Assembly: GCA_965224785.1 (NCBI GenBank)
Contig: OZ245062.1
Span: 434,001 to 498,000, forward strand
Reading direction: 5' to 3'
From: JALSNL01 sp036479585
GTDB taxonomy: Bacteria > Bacteroidota > Ignavibacteria > Ignavibacteriales > Melioribacteraceae
DNA length: 64,000 bases
Shown here: positions 1-9,293 of the stretch, piece after piece
Position numbering within the stretch: position 1 is the stretch's first letter
How the letters are laid out: every line of letters begins with the position of its first letter
Notes under the pieces: generated by a model
Told to the model about the DNA's origin: nothing
The model's database searches: none
The model's input: only the letters and a program-made list of their open reading frames with translations
Program-made: the position numbers and the translations under genes

Positions 1-47
1 TTTTCATAAATTTCCTTTAATAATATTTTCTTTGGTGGACGAAGCAT
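1..47 (-). CDS. Possible start of a gene leaving the left edge
   Basis: On the minus strand, downstream of the adenosine deaminase gene, an ATG at 47 opens a frame beginning MLRPPKKILLKEIYE that stays open to the window edge. A second ATG at 7 in another frame is preceded by AAAGGAA, a good ribosome-binding sequence, and could instead be the true start. Only about 15 codons are visible, so no family can be named and either start, or neither, may be real. Confidence 0.25.
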   Translation of the reverse strand, partial: MLRPPKKILLKEIYE

Positions 48-104
48 AATGTAATAATCAAATAATTATTCTTTCATACACATGTCATGTCTTCTGATAT
101 TGCC

Positions 105-1193
105 TTAAGCCTGTAGAGATAAAAGTTTTTCTTTGATTTTTTGGTAACCTGGTTTTATTACTTCATAAATATATTTTAGTCTCTCTTCGTAAGGAAGAAA
201 GGCAGACTTCATTGCATTAATATTTAACTTTTCAACATCGTCAATAGTAATGCCAAATGTTTCAACTGCTGTAACATATTCTTTTGTTAAAGTAGTATCG
301 CTCATAATTCTATCATCGGTATTTAGAAAAACTCTAAATTTCTTTTTGTAAAAAATTGAAAAGGGATGATTCTCTAGTTTATCAATTGCACCAGTATGAA
401 CATTGCTTAACAAACATATTTCTAATGGTAATCTTTTATCTAATACATACTGAGCAAGCTCACCAAGAGAAATAACTTCTCCATTATCATCTACAACAAC
501 ATCTTCCAAAAGTCTTGTGGCATGTCCAATTCTATGAGCTCCGCAATATTGTATTGCTTGCCATATTGATTCCTTACCAAAAGCTTCTCCGGCATGAATT
601 GTTATATTAAAATTTTGTCTTTGAATAAAGTGAAAAGCATCAACATGATCTTTTGGCGGGTAGCCACCTTCTTCTCCAGCAAGATCAAAACCCACAACCC
701 CTTTACTTCTATAGTTAACAGCAAGTTCAGCAATCTCCAATGATCTTTTCATATTTCTCATTCCGCATAAGATTAATCCGAAACCTACACCAAAATCCTT
801 TTTGCCTTTTTCTAAACCAGCAAGTACAGCATTTATAACATCATCATAATGTAAGCCATTATCTAAATGTAAGATCGGAGCAAATCGAGTTTCAACATAA
901 ACAATACCATCTTCTTTCATGTCTTCCATCATTTCGTAAGCAACTCTTTCAAGCGATTCTTTTGTTTGCATCAAAGCACAAGTATGTTCAAAGCCTTGAA
1001 GATATTCAATTAAGTTACCTTTGTTCGCTCCTCTGAAAAACCATTCTTCTAATTCTTTTTCATTACTAGTTGGAAGTTTTTTATAGTCTTGTTCTTGTGC
1101 TAGTTCAATAAGTGTTTTTGCTCTAAGTCCGCCATCAAGATGATCGTGCAATAAAACTTTTGGAACTTCTTTAATGATTTTTTTAATATCCAT
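105..1193 (-). CDS. add: Adenosine deaminase
   Basis: This 362-residue protein belongs to the adenosine/AMP deaminase metal-dependent hydrolases and should convert adenosine to inosine in purine salvage in the cytoplasm. The zinc-binding HxH pair is at His16 and His18 ('HDHLDGG'), followed by the 'HAGE' motif with His200 and Glu203, the 'RIGHATRL' motif, and the late 'NTDD' motif carrying the metal-binding aspartate. Length is normal for the family. The ATG at 1193 puts the HxH motif at the usual distance from the N terminus. It appears to be transcribed alone, divergently from the TPR gene. Substrate choice between adenosine and related nucleosides cannot be read from sequence alone. Confidence 0.92.
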   Translation of the reverse strand: MDIKKIIKEVPKVLLHDHLDGGLRAKTLIELAQEQDYKKLPTSNEKELEEWFFRGANKGNLIEYLQGFEHTCALMQTKESLERVAYEMMEDMKEDGIVYVETRFAPILHLDNGLHYDDVINAVLAGLEKGKKDFGVGFGLILCGMRNMKRSLEIAELAVNYRSKGVVGFDLAGEEGGYPPKDHVDAFHFIQRQNFNITIHAGEAFGKESIWQAIQYCGAHRIGHATRLLEDVVVDDNGEVISLGELAQYVLDKRLPLEICLLSNVHTGAIDKLENHPFSIFYKKKFRVFLNTDDRIMSDTTLTKEYVTAVETFGITIDDVEKLNINAMKSAFLPYEERLKYIYEVIKPGYQKIKEKLLSLQA

Positions 1194-1391
1194 AGTTTTC
1201 TCTTTTTATTTATCATTAAAAAATATTCTTTTTAGAAAGTAAAAGCAATGAACAAAGTACTAATGTTTAATTATTAATAACTTTTACTTACATTTAAATT
1301 TTAATTTTTCAATATGAAAGTTCTTTGAACTTTATTAAATTTCAGTTATTATAATAAGATTTTTTACTAAACAAAAACAAGAGAGGACTCA

Positions 1392-2519
1392 ATGAAAAAA
1401 ATATTTAGCATTCTGCTGATACTATCAATGGTAGTTGGCTTTTCAGCTTTCCAATGTTCATCAACAGAACTAACAAGTGCTAAACTTTATCTACAACAAA
1501 AAAATTATGATAAAGCAATTGAAGCTTTAACTACTGAAGTAACAAAAAACCCTAAAAGTGATGAAGGTTTTTATTTGTTAGGATACGTAATGGGAGAACA
1601 AGGTAACGTAAAGGGTATGTTAGAAAACTTTACTAAATCTTCTGCTATTAGTAATAAATTTGCGAGTAGTATTGGCGAATCAAAAAAATACCACTGGTCG
1701 CAAGGTTTTAATAAGGGAGTTGCTTTGTTTAATAGAGCAGCAAAAGTTGGCGGAACAGATAGTGCAAATGTATTCTTTGAAAAAGCAGTTAGCAGTTTTA
1801 ATACCGCAATTTCGTGCCAACCGGATTCTGCAGATGCCTATAAAAATTTAGCATTTGCTTATATGAATATGGGGGATCCGGAAGCTGCGATTAAACCTTA
1901 TAAAAAAGTTGTTGAAATTACAAAGTCAGCAGAGTCTTACGCTCAACTTGGTGAATTGTTGGTACAAAAAGGTGTTAAACAAACTGAAGCTGGTGATAAA
2001 GATGCAGGAATGAAAACTTATGAAGAAGCAATTTCTGTTTTAGAAGAAGGACAAAAATTATATTCAGAAGATGGTAATATTTTGTTACTTCTATCTAATG
2101 CTTACATAGCTGCTGGTAAATTAGAAGTTGCCAAAGACGCTTTCAAAACTGGAGTTGAAAAAGATCCGGACAATAAATTTTATAGATATAACTATGGATC
2201 TCTTTTATTAAATGCTAATGAATTTGCTGAAGCTGCAGAGCATTTATCAAAAGCAGTTGAGATAGATGCTGATTATGAAAATGCTATTTATAATCTAGCA
2301 GTTACTTACGTAAAATGGGGAGCAAAATTAAGAGAAGCTGATCCAGAAGCTGATAGTTTCAAAGGTAAGTATGAATTAGCTTTACCATTACTAGAAAAGT
2401 ATCTTACAATCAACAAAGAAGAAAGTGCAATCTGGGATCTTCTTGGAAAAGTTTATGCAAATTTGGGTATGGGTGATCAATCCAAAGATGCATTTGAAAA
2501 GGCAGATATGTACAGATAG
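1392..2519 (+). CDS. TPR-repeat protein, probably exported
   Basis: A 375-residue protein with an N-terminal hydrophobic signal segment (residues 4-20) followed by Cys22. The residues before the cysteine ('SAFQC') are a poor lipobox because glutamine sits at -1, so lipoprotein anchoring is possible but uncertain. From about residue 28 to the end it consists of tetratricopeptide repeats, with many 'A..Y....' helices and a late block near residues 220-300 in which four repeats are easy to see. Such proteins usually act as periplasmic scaffolds; the partner is unknown. The start ATG follows GAGAGG by a few bases. A strong terminator follows the gene, so it is probably monocistronic. Confidence 0.8.
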   Translation: MKKIFSILLILSMVVGFSAFQCSSTELTSAKLYLQQKNYDKAIEALTTEVTKNPKSDEGFYLLGYVMGEQGNVKGMLENFTKSSAISNKFASSIGESKKYHWSQGFNKGVALFNRAAKVGGTDSANVFFEKAVSSFNTAISCQPDSADAYKNLAFAYMNMGDPEAAIKPYKKVVEITKSAESYAQLGELLVQKGVKQTEAGDKDAGMKTYEEAISVLEEGQKLYSEDGNILLLLSNAYIAAGKLEVAKDAFKTGVEKDPDNKFYRYNYGSLLLNANEFAEAAEHLSKAVEIDADYENAIYNLAVTYVKWGAKLREADPEADSFKGKYELALPLLEKYLTINKEESAIWDLLGKVYANLGMGDQSKDAFEKADMYR

Positions 2520-2541
2520 TATATAAATAATTTTCAAATTT

Positions 2542-2582
2542 AAAAGCCCATAATAAGTCTCCTTGACAAACTATGGGCTTTT
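2542..2582 (+). terminator. Intrinsic terminator after the TPR gene
   Basis: The arms AAAAGCCCATA and TATGGGCTTTT form an 11-bp perfect stem around a 19-base loop, beginning 22 bases after the stop codon. The T-rich 3' arm and A-rich 5' arm fit rho-independent termination. It separates the TPR gene from the DUF3467 gene. Confidence 0.8.
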
Positions 2583-2601
2583 CATTTAATTAGGAAACAC
2601 T

Positions 2602-2925
2602 ATGGATAAGAAAGAAGAAAAAGCACAACAAATAAACATTGAACTAGGTGAAAAAGAAGCGGAAGGAATTTATTCTAATCTAGCTATAATTACTCATTCA
2701 CCAGCTGAATTTATTATTGATTTTACTAGAGTAGTACCTGGAGCTCCTAAAGCTAAAGTTCATGCAAGAATAATTACAACACCTCAACACGCAAAAATGT
2801 TGTTGAAAGCGTTGCAAGATAACATCAATAAATTTGAAAATAAATTTGGTGAAATTAATATTGAAGGGCAAGCCTCGCCACAATTTGGTTTTTCAAATTT
2901 TAACAAAGATGAGAGAATAAATTAA
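2602..2925 (+). CDS. DUF3467 family protein
   Basis: A 107-residue cytoplasmic protein recognisable as DUF3467 by its length and its core: an N-terminal charged stretch, 'INIELGEKEAEGIYSN', 'HSPAEFIIDF', the 'PGAPKAKVHARII' strand and the 'TPQHAKMLLKAL' helix. The biochemical role of DUF3467 is not established, although members are common in Bacteroidota and often sit near RNA polymerase or secretion genes. The ATG at 2602 is the only sensible start. The gene precedes the large cyclase sensor by 61 bases on the same strand. Confidence 0.85.
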   Translation: MDKKEEKAQQINIELGEKEAEGIYSNLAIITHSPAEFIIDFTRVVPGAPKAKVHARIITTPQHAKMLLKALQDNINKFENKFGEINIEGQASPQFGFSNFNKDERIN

Positions 2926-2986
2926 ATCTAAACTATTGAAAGTATAAGTACAATAGAAATTAGATATTTAATAAAAGAAAAATAAT

Positions 2987-5900
2987 TTGATTAAAATTTT
3001 TAAAAATATCGCTAAGATTTGTATTGTACTTCTTTTTACCTCAAGTATTATCTTTTCGCAAACCCTAAATTTTCACAACTATTCTACTGCAGATGGATTA
3101 CCTCAAAATTCTGTTTTTGCTATAGCTCAAGACTCTTCAGGCTTCTTATGGTTTGGAACTGAGGCTGGTATTGCTAGGTTCGATGGAGTAAATTTTAAGA
3201 AGTATGATATGTCCGATGGATTGGTTGGCAATACTGTTCATGCATTATTTATAGATAGTAAAAATTCTTTATGGGTAGGAACTACAAATGGTCTTTCCAT
3301 ATTATCTGAAAATAAATTTAAAAATTACACTGTAAAAGATGGTTTACCGGATGACTATGTTTATTCAATTACTGAAGATAATAACAATGAAATTTGGATA
3401 GTAACTCGCTATGGTGGAGCTTGTAAATTTGAAGGAAATAAAATTATTTCTTACACTAAGAAAAATGGTTTCCCAAGTAATAGACTTTCTTCTGTAATTA
3501 AAGATAGAAGAGGAAACCTATGGTTTGCTAGTACTGATAAGGGAATTATTAAATACGATGGAAATATGTTTGTGTATTTTTCATCAAAAGAAGGATTGCA
3601 AAGTAATGATGTTCTAAAAATATTTGAAGACAAAAATGGTCTTCTATGGATTGGAACTACAAAAGGTCTCTCCACTTTTGATGGTAGAAGTTTTATAAAT
3701 TATTCATCAAAGGATGGCTTCCCTTCGAGAGAAGTTAATGTAATTCAAGAAGATATTTATGGCGATATATGGTTTGGGCTTTATAATAAAGGGGTATATC
3801 GATACGATGGGAAGAAAGTGTTTAGTCACTTAGGAATAGCTGGGAACGGAATTAGATCGATATTGATGGATAAGCGAGGAGATATTTGGTTTGGTACTTT
3901 TGCTGGAGGAGTTAGTAGATTGCCAGCTGATTGGTTTTCAATCTATAGTAAAAAAAGTGGTCTAGCTGATGATATTACCTATGCCATCTCTGAGGATGAG
4001 AATGGTTCAATGTACTTTGGACATTATGGTAAAGGTACTTCAATACTTAAAGATGACAAAGTAATAAGGCTTACAAAAAATAATGGTTTGGTTAGTAACA
4101 AACTTAGTTCATTTCTTTTTGATTCAAGAAATAATAAATGGTTTGGAACATTTAATGGTGTAACAATTCAAAATAATAAAAATAAAAAGTTTAAGAATAT
4201 TTTAAAAGATAAAGAAGTATTAAAAATTTATGAAGATAAGTTAGGTGATATTTGGTTTGGTACAAGTAGTGGTGTAATAAAATATGATACATTAAAGAAT
4301 GAAATTATTGCAGAGTATGGTAAGAAGCAAGGCTTTGATGATACTTGGGTAAATGATATTCTTGAAGATAAAAATGGAAACTATTGGTTTGCTACAGATA
4401 AGTTTGGATTAAAGAAATATGATGGAAAAAGTTTTACAACTGTTGATACTTCAAATGGGTTGCCGATAAATAACATATTATCCATTACTGAAGATGAGTT
4501 TGGAAATTTATGGTTTTGTACTGACGGCAGTGGAATTTGTAAGTATGATGGAAATACATTTACAACAATTACAGAGAAAGATGGTCTCTCTTCAAACACA
4601 TGTTATTTTATTGTTGAAGATAATAAAAAATTATATATCGGTTCAACAAATGGAATTACAATATTAGATAATGAAATTTACAACTCAGAAAAACAACTTG
4701 TGTTTAGTTATATAGGTAAGTCTGAGGGAATTCATGAACTTAACCAAGGTGCATATTACAAGGATAGAAAAGGACATTTATGGTTTGGAACTGATAAAGG
4801 TGTTATAGAAATTGATCCCAACAGGAAACCATTAGCTGAGCAACCTCTTATTTTTCTTTCAGAAATAAAAGTTTCTGATGGAAACACTGAAGATGTTTAT
4901 TTAGAGTTTGAGAGTAAAGAGTTAGACTACAATCATAACAATATTACATTTAAATTTCATAGTATTTCTTTTTCAAAACCCGAAGAAACAATTTATCAAT
5001 TTAAGCTTAAAGGTATTGAAGATAGTTGGTCAGAAACAAATGAACAATCAGTCTCATACAGAGTATTGCAACCTGGCAATTATAGTTTTTTAACAAGAGT
5101 AAAAAATAGTGATGGATTTGTAGGGAAAGAAAAAATACTTGGTTCGTTTAGTATTCAACCTCCTTTTTATAAAACTTGGTGGTTTATAGCTGCTAGTATT
5201 TTGGTTGGAGTTTTTATTCTTTATAGTTTTTTCTATATAAAAACACAGCAAGTAAAAAAAAGAAATATTGCTCTAAGAAAAATGGTTGAAGAAAGAACAA
5301 AAGAATTAGAAATAGAAAAAAATAAATCAGATGAATTATTACATAATATTTTGCCTTCTTCGTTAGTAGAAGAACTTAAAACAAACGGAAAAGTAAAACC
5401 TAGAGAATTTAAAAACATATCAATTATGTTTACAGATTTTAAAGCATTTACCTATACTACTTCAGTACTTCCAGCCGAAGAATTAGTTGCTGAGTTGAAT
5501 GATATTTTTGGAAGATTCGACGATATAATTAGTAAATACGGTTTAGAGAAATTAAAAACAATTGGTGACTCATATATGGCAGCTTGTGGAATACCAAATG
5601 AAGTTGAAGATCATGCAATAAAAATTGTTTATGCCGCTCTTGATTTCCAAAAAATTGTGAAAGAAAGAAATAAAAAATCTGCAATAAAATGGGAAATGAG
5701 ATTAGGAATTCATTCAGGTAGTGTTGTAGCCGGAGTTGTGGGAACAAAGAAATTCACCTACGATATTTGGGGTGATACTGTAAATATTGCAAGTCGAATG
5801 GAAAGCTCTGGTGAACCTGGCAAAATAAATGTTTCAGCTTATACTTTTATGTTAGTCAGAGATTATTTTGATTGCGAATATAGAGGTAAAATTAATGCAA

Positions 5901-6010
5901 AGAATAAGGGCTATATTGATATGTACTTTATTCGAGGAATAAATAAATTAAAAACACATAAGTACCAAACATCTTCCAAAAGTAACCATCCACTTAAACA
6001 TATCACATAA
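2987..6010 (+). CDS. Reg_prop/Y_Y_Y membrane sensor fused to a class III adenylyl cyclase
   Basis: A 1007-residue single-pass membrane receptor predicted to make cAMP in response to an extracytoplasmic signal. The order is: signal segment (about 5-24), some twenty Reg_prop propeller strands ('LWFGT..G....DG' type) from about 35 to 640, a Y_Y_Y domain to about 720, a transmembrane helix (about 728-750), a coiled coil, and a cyclase domain from about 810. Catalytic residues are present: metal-binding Asp817 and Asp861, Asn933 and Arg937. Lys857 ('EKLKTIGDSYMA') and Asp926 ('YDIWGDTVN') are the pair that selects adenine, so ATP rather than GTP is the predicted substrate. Reg_prop sensors are more often joined to histidine kinases. 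The start is TTG at 2987, with only weak A-rich sequence upstream. Confidence 0.88.
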   Translation: MIKIFKNIAKICIVLLFTSSIIFSQTLNFHNYSTADGLPQNSVFAIAQDSSGFLWFGTEAGIARFDGVNFKKYDMSDGLVGNTVHALFIDSKNSLWVGTTNGLSILSENKFKNYTVKDGLPDDYVYSITEDNNNEIWIVTRYGGACKFEGNKIISYTKKNGFPSNRLSSVIKDRRGNLWFASTDKGIIKYDGNMFVYFSSKEGLQSNDVLKIFEDKNGLLWIGTTKGLSTFDGRSFINYSSKDGFPSREVNVIQEDIYGDIWFGLYNKGVYRYDGKKVFSHLGIAGNGIRSILMDKRGDIWFGTFAGGVSRLPADWFSIYSKKSGLADDITYAISEDENGSMYFGHYGKGTSILKDDKVIRLTKNNGLVSNKLSSFLFDSRNNKWFGTFNGVTIQNNKNKKFKNILKDKEVLKIYEDKLGDIWFGTSSGVIKYDTLKNEIIAEYGKKQGFDDTWVNDILEDKNGNYWFATDKFGLKKYDGKSFTTVDTSNGLPINNILSITEDEFGNLWFCTDGSGICKYDGNTFTTITEKDGLSSNTCYFIVEDNKKLYIGSTNGITILDNEIYNSEKQLVFSYIGKSEGIHELNQGAYYKDRKGHLWFGTDKGVIEIDPNRKPLAEQPLIFLSEIKVSDGNTEDVYLEFESKELDYNHNNITFKFHSISFSKPEETIYQFKLKGIEDSWSETNEQSVSYRVLQPGNYSFLTRVKNSDGFVGKEKILGSFSIQPPFYKTWWFIAASILVGVFILYSFFYIKTQQVKKRNIALRKMVEERTKELEIEKNKSDELLHNILPSSLVEELKTNGKVKPREFKNISIMFTDFKAFTYTTSVLPAEELVAELNDIFGRFDDIISKYGLEKLKTIGDSYMAACGIPNEVEDHAIKIVYAALDFQKIVKERNKKSAIKWEMRLGIHSGSVVAGVVGTKKFTYDIWGDTVNIASRMESSGEPGKINVSAYTFMLVRDYFDCEYRGKINAKNKGYIDMYFIRGINKLKTHKYQTSSKSNHPLKHIT

Positions 6011-6090
6011 GTGTTCGATTATATTTTATCCTTTTTGTTTAAACAACAAAAAAAATAAATATTATTAAATAAAAATAAATAAATCCTTGC

Positions 6091-6119
6091 TTGACAATGG
6101 ATATACATCCATTTAATTA
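6091..6119 (+). promoter_or_regulatory. Sigma-70-like promoter with an inverted repeat in the spacer
   Basis: TTGACA (6091-6096) and TAATTA (6114-6119) are separated by exactly 17 bases. The spacer holds a perfect inverted repeat, ATGGAT-ATAC-ATCCAT (6097-6112), which could be an operator. The promoter lies 34 bases upstream of the ATG at 6153 and would drive the 6153-10736 operon. The promoter call is from consensus matching only, and group-specific promoters in Bacteroidota differ from TTGACA/TATAAT. Confidence 0.5.
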
Positions 6120-6152
6120 AGTATTGATTTAAATTACATTATTGGGGCAAAA

Positions 6153-7214
6153 ATGCACGTTAGGCAAGTTCTTATACTTATTTTTTTAGTTATAGGAACG
6201 TACAACTTGAGTTTTGGACAAGATAGTAATACTGTTTATTACAAACTTTTTATAGAAGCAAATACAACTAATTTGGCTATGTACGGAGGTTCTTTTAAAG
6301 AAGGACAAGGGTTTACTATACGTGAAAAAGAAATAAAAGAACTGCAATATGCTGATGATGATTTAAGAGTATTCCAAGAGTTATATGATGCTTTAGTAGG
6401 AGGTTATTTCAGTATTGATTTTGGAGCTTTAGATAAAGACATAATAATGAAAATGTATCTTAGAAATTTAGATACTGAAACCGGAACTTATAAACCACTT
6501 GGTGAGGATGAGAATACTCTTTTTGCATATTTTGAAATTAGAATAATAGAAATTCCAGATTCAACTTATTCACCTGATGATACAGTTTTTCCGGACTCAA
6601 GTTATTTTATGGAAAGTAATAGTTACTATTTTACCGAGGGTAAATATGCAAGACTGGTCTTACCCAAGACAGAAAGATTTTTAAATTTTTTAGATAAAGC
6701 TGGCATTGCAAGAAATGATTCTTTGTCATTTGCATTTTTACAAAATGAGGATTGGGATACAACAGATACCAATTTTGAAAAAACTAAAGATTGGAATGGA
6801 GAAGGAATTGAAATTATAGATACTGAAGATTCAGTAACATTTAAAGCAATACACCTTTCCAAAGTTGGCGGGGGAAGAGGAAGAATTCATAAAGAAAGAA
6901 GTGTTGTGGGAATAAAATATTATCCAACAATTCCAAAAGATTTTCAATTAGAACAAAATTATCCTAATCCGTTTAACCCAGAAACTAGAATAAAATATTC
7001 AATACCGAATTCTGCTAAACGTAAAAATACTTTTGTAAAGTTAGATGTTTATAATGTATTAGGTACAAAGGTTAAAACTCTTGTAAATGAAAATCAACGT
7101 TCCGGTACTTACGAAGTTTCATTTGATGCAACAGATTTAGCAAGTGGAGTTTATATCTATTCACTACAAAATAACAATGCTGTTTTAACTCGCAGAATGA
7201 TTTTAATAAAATAA
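6153..7214 (+). CDS. Secreted protein with T9SS C-terminal sorting domain
   Basis: A 353-residue protein with a signal peptide (about residues 1-22, ending near 'SFG') and a C-terminal type IX secretion sorting domain (last ~85 residues) with the hallmark 'LEQNYPNPFNPETRI' strand, the 'YNVLGTKVKTLVNE' segment and the terminal 'ASGVYIYSL' and 'RRMILIK' strands. The central region (25-265) is rich in acidic and aromatic residues and matches no family I recognise. It should be exported by Sec and then moved to the surface or released by T9SS. It is the first gene of a three-gene operon, with only 24 bases to the next gene. Confidence 0.85.
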   Translation: MHVRQVLILIFLVIGTYNLSFGQDSNTVYYKLFIEANTTNLAMYGGSFKEGQGFTIREKEIKELQYADDDLRVFQELYDALVGGYFSIDFGALDKDIIMKMYLRNLDTETGTYKPLGEDENTLFAYFEIRIIEIPDSTYSPDDTVFPDSSYFMESNSYYFTEGKYARLVLPKTERFLNFLDKAGIARNDSLSFAFLQNEDWDTTDTNFEKTKDWNGEGIEIIDTEDSVTFKAIHLSKVGGGRGRIHKERSVVGIKYYPTIPKDFQLEQNYPNPFNPETRIKYSIPNSAKRKNTFVKLDVYNVLGTKVKTLVNENQRSGTYEVSFDATDLASGVYIYSLQNNNAVLTRRMILIK

Positions 7215-7238
7215 TTTCTGCAAATATAGAGGAAGCTT

Positions 7239-9281
7239 ATGCACCCCAAAATAAAAAGAAGTTTCATTGTATTGTTAAGTGTCCTAACAATAACTTTTTC
7301 AGGATGTTTTGAACAGCCAGATGAGTTTGTTAGTCCAAGTTGGGATGTAGAAGTTTTTGTTCCACTAACTAAAAAAGAATTTTCGCTAAAAGAAATAGTT
7401 GAAAAAGATAGTTCAATTCTACGTTGGTCGGAAGACCCAACTAGTTTAGGCTTATTATATTTTAGCGATACAACAAAAATGACAACTGTAAAAGTTGAAA
7501 ACCAGTTAAAGATGAATGGCTTCTCAACACAATTTTCACAGAAGTTAGGTCCAATAAAAATAACTGTACCTCTTCCGGCAGCTGCTGATATTAGTGTTAA
7601 CTCTTGGGCTCCTGGAGTAGTACCTGGAACTGAACAAATATTTCCAGAACAAGAGGGAGCTGTTAAGCTTGGATTTCAAAGTTTAAAAACAATTAAATCT
7701 ATTAAACTTGAAGAAGGAAAATTAAAAATTTATATTGCAAATAGATTACCTGTTGCAATTGCTTTACGTGGAATTAAAATACAAAATGCTATTGATGAAT
7801 CAGTAATTGCTGAAAGACCAAATTTCCCTCCAAGTCAATGGGTGAATATTCCTCCATTTTCTGGAGATTCGTTAGAATTTGATATTGCTGGAAGAACAAT
7901 ATTAGATTCATTAGAATATGTTGGGACTATTTGGAGTCAAGGTAGTAATGGAATACCTGTTCCAGTTCCAGAAGAAGCTGGTACTCAAGTATTAGCTTTG
8001 TTTAGTGATCTTGTTATTGGTGCTGCAATTGCTCCGCTTCCGAAACAATATTTTGATTTTACAAAATCATTCAAAATAAGTGATTCTACAAAAATTGAAT
8101 CTGTACTTATTAACGATGGTGGAGCAACTTTAAATATTAACAATAATATGGATGTTGATATAACTGCCGCAATTAGGTTTAATAATGTATTTGATCCAAA
8201 TAATAATCCTTACTCGTTTTCCGTTTCTTTAGGTAGAAAAGAAAATAATAAAGTTATTGATATTCCTCTTAATGGTTGGACAATTGCAACTGAAACCCCC
8301 GGAACGCCAACTGGGGAATTAAGTTATTCAGTTTCAATATCTACAGATTCAACTGGACAGACTTCTACTATTACTAAAGATGATAGCATTTCATTTGCTT
8401 TAGACTTTAACGATTTAATATTTGAATCTTTTACCGGATTGCTAAAACCAACTACAATTAATCTTGATGATAGTCATCTTAATTTAGATTATGGCGACTT
8501 TATGAAATCGTTTAAGTTTAGTGAAATAAATTTTGGTGAAGCAAATTTTTATCTTAATCTTAATACATCTGCAAATATTAAAATGTTAATAAATACTGAT
8601 GTTACTGCATCAAATGGTATTGTAACAAATAAACTTTCAATAAACGACTTATATTTACCAACTACAGAAGGATCTAAAATAGATGTTAGTTCCTTAGTAA
8701 ATGGTTTCTCAAATGCATTACCAAATGATTTCTCAATTAAAGGTTCTGCAAAACTTAATCCAAATTATGAAGTCGGATCTATTACAAGAAACGATTCAGT
8801 TTACGGAGATATAATATTTGAAATTCCATTAAATGTTGGAATAGCTGGTGGGCAAATAAAAGATACTCTTGAAATAAATGTTGGTGAAATTGATGAAGAG
8901 CAAATCAATAAAGTTAATTATGTAGAAGTTACATTCATAATAGCAAATTCAATTCCACTTGGAGTAACAATGCAAGCTTCAGTTTTAGATGAACATTATA
9001 ACGAAGTACTATCTCTTCCTCCATCGTACAATGATATTGATACAATAAAAATACCTGCACCAGTTGTTAGTGAAACCGGAGAAATTGTTCAACAAGGGAA
9101 ACTAACACAAACGTTGCGTCTTTTGGGAGATGATGTTCAAAAGTTTCTAACCAATAAAAATATGTTGATTGAAATAAATTTTGAAACTCCACGAGATAAT
9201 AATGCTCCTGTAAAATTTAAAACTTCTAACAAAATTAGTTTCTCTGTAAAGGGACAAGCTAGCTATAAAGCCGGATTATAA
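7239..9281 (+). CDS. Large outer-envelope lipoprotein of unknown function
   Basis: A 680-residue protein with a lipoprotein signal: hydrophobic segment 8-20 and a lipobox 'FSGC' with Cys23 as the lipidation site. The mature part is beta-rich, with repeated 'S.D.S' and 'I.I' strand patterns, several internal copies of a 'DSI.F.L.F' type strand, and no catalytic motif that I can see. It sits between the T9SS-sorted protein and a beta-barrel protein, 24 and 12 bases away, so the three probably function together at the outer membrane. Function is unknown. Confidence 0.75.
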   Translation: MHPKIKRSFIVLLSVLTITFSGCFEQPDEFVSPSWDVEVFVPLTKKEFSLKEIVEKDSSILRWSEDPTSLGLLYFSDTTKMTTVKVENQLKMNGFSTQFSQKLGPIKITVPLPAAADISVNSWAPGVVPGTEQIFPEQEGAVKLGFQSLKTIKSIKLEEGKLKIYIANRLPVAIALRGIKIQNAIDESVIAERPNFPPSQWVNIPPFSGDSLEFDIAGRTILDSLEYVGTIWSQGSNGIPVPVPEEAGTQVLALFSDLVIGAAIAPLPKQYFDFTKSFKISDSTKIESVLINDGGATLNINNNMDVDITAAIRFNNVFDPNNNPYSFSVSLGRKENNKVIDIPLNGWTIATETPGTPTGELSYSVSISTDSTGQTSTITKDDSISFALDFNDLIFESFTGLLKPTTINLDDSHLNLDYGDFMKSFKFSEINFGEANFYLNLNTSANIKMLINTDVTASNGIVTNKLSINDLYLPTTEGSKIDVSSLVNGFSNALPNDFSIKGSAKLNPNYEVGSITRNDSVYGDIIFEIPLNVGIAGGQIKDTLEINVGEIDEEQINKVNYVEVTFIIANSIPLGVTMQASVLDEHYNEVLSLPPSYNDIDTIKIPAPVVSETGEIVQQGKLTQTLRLLGDDVQKFLTNKNMLIEINFETPRDNNAPVKFKTSNKISFSVKGQASYKAGL

Positions 9282-9293
9282 AAGGGATATAAT

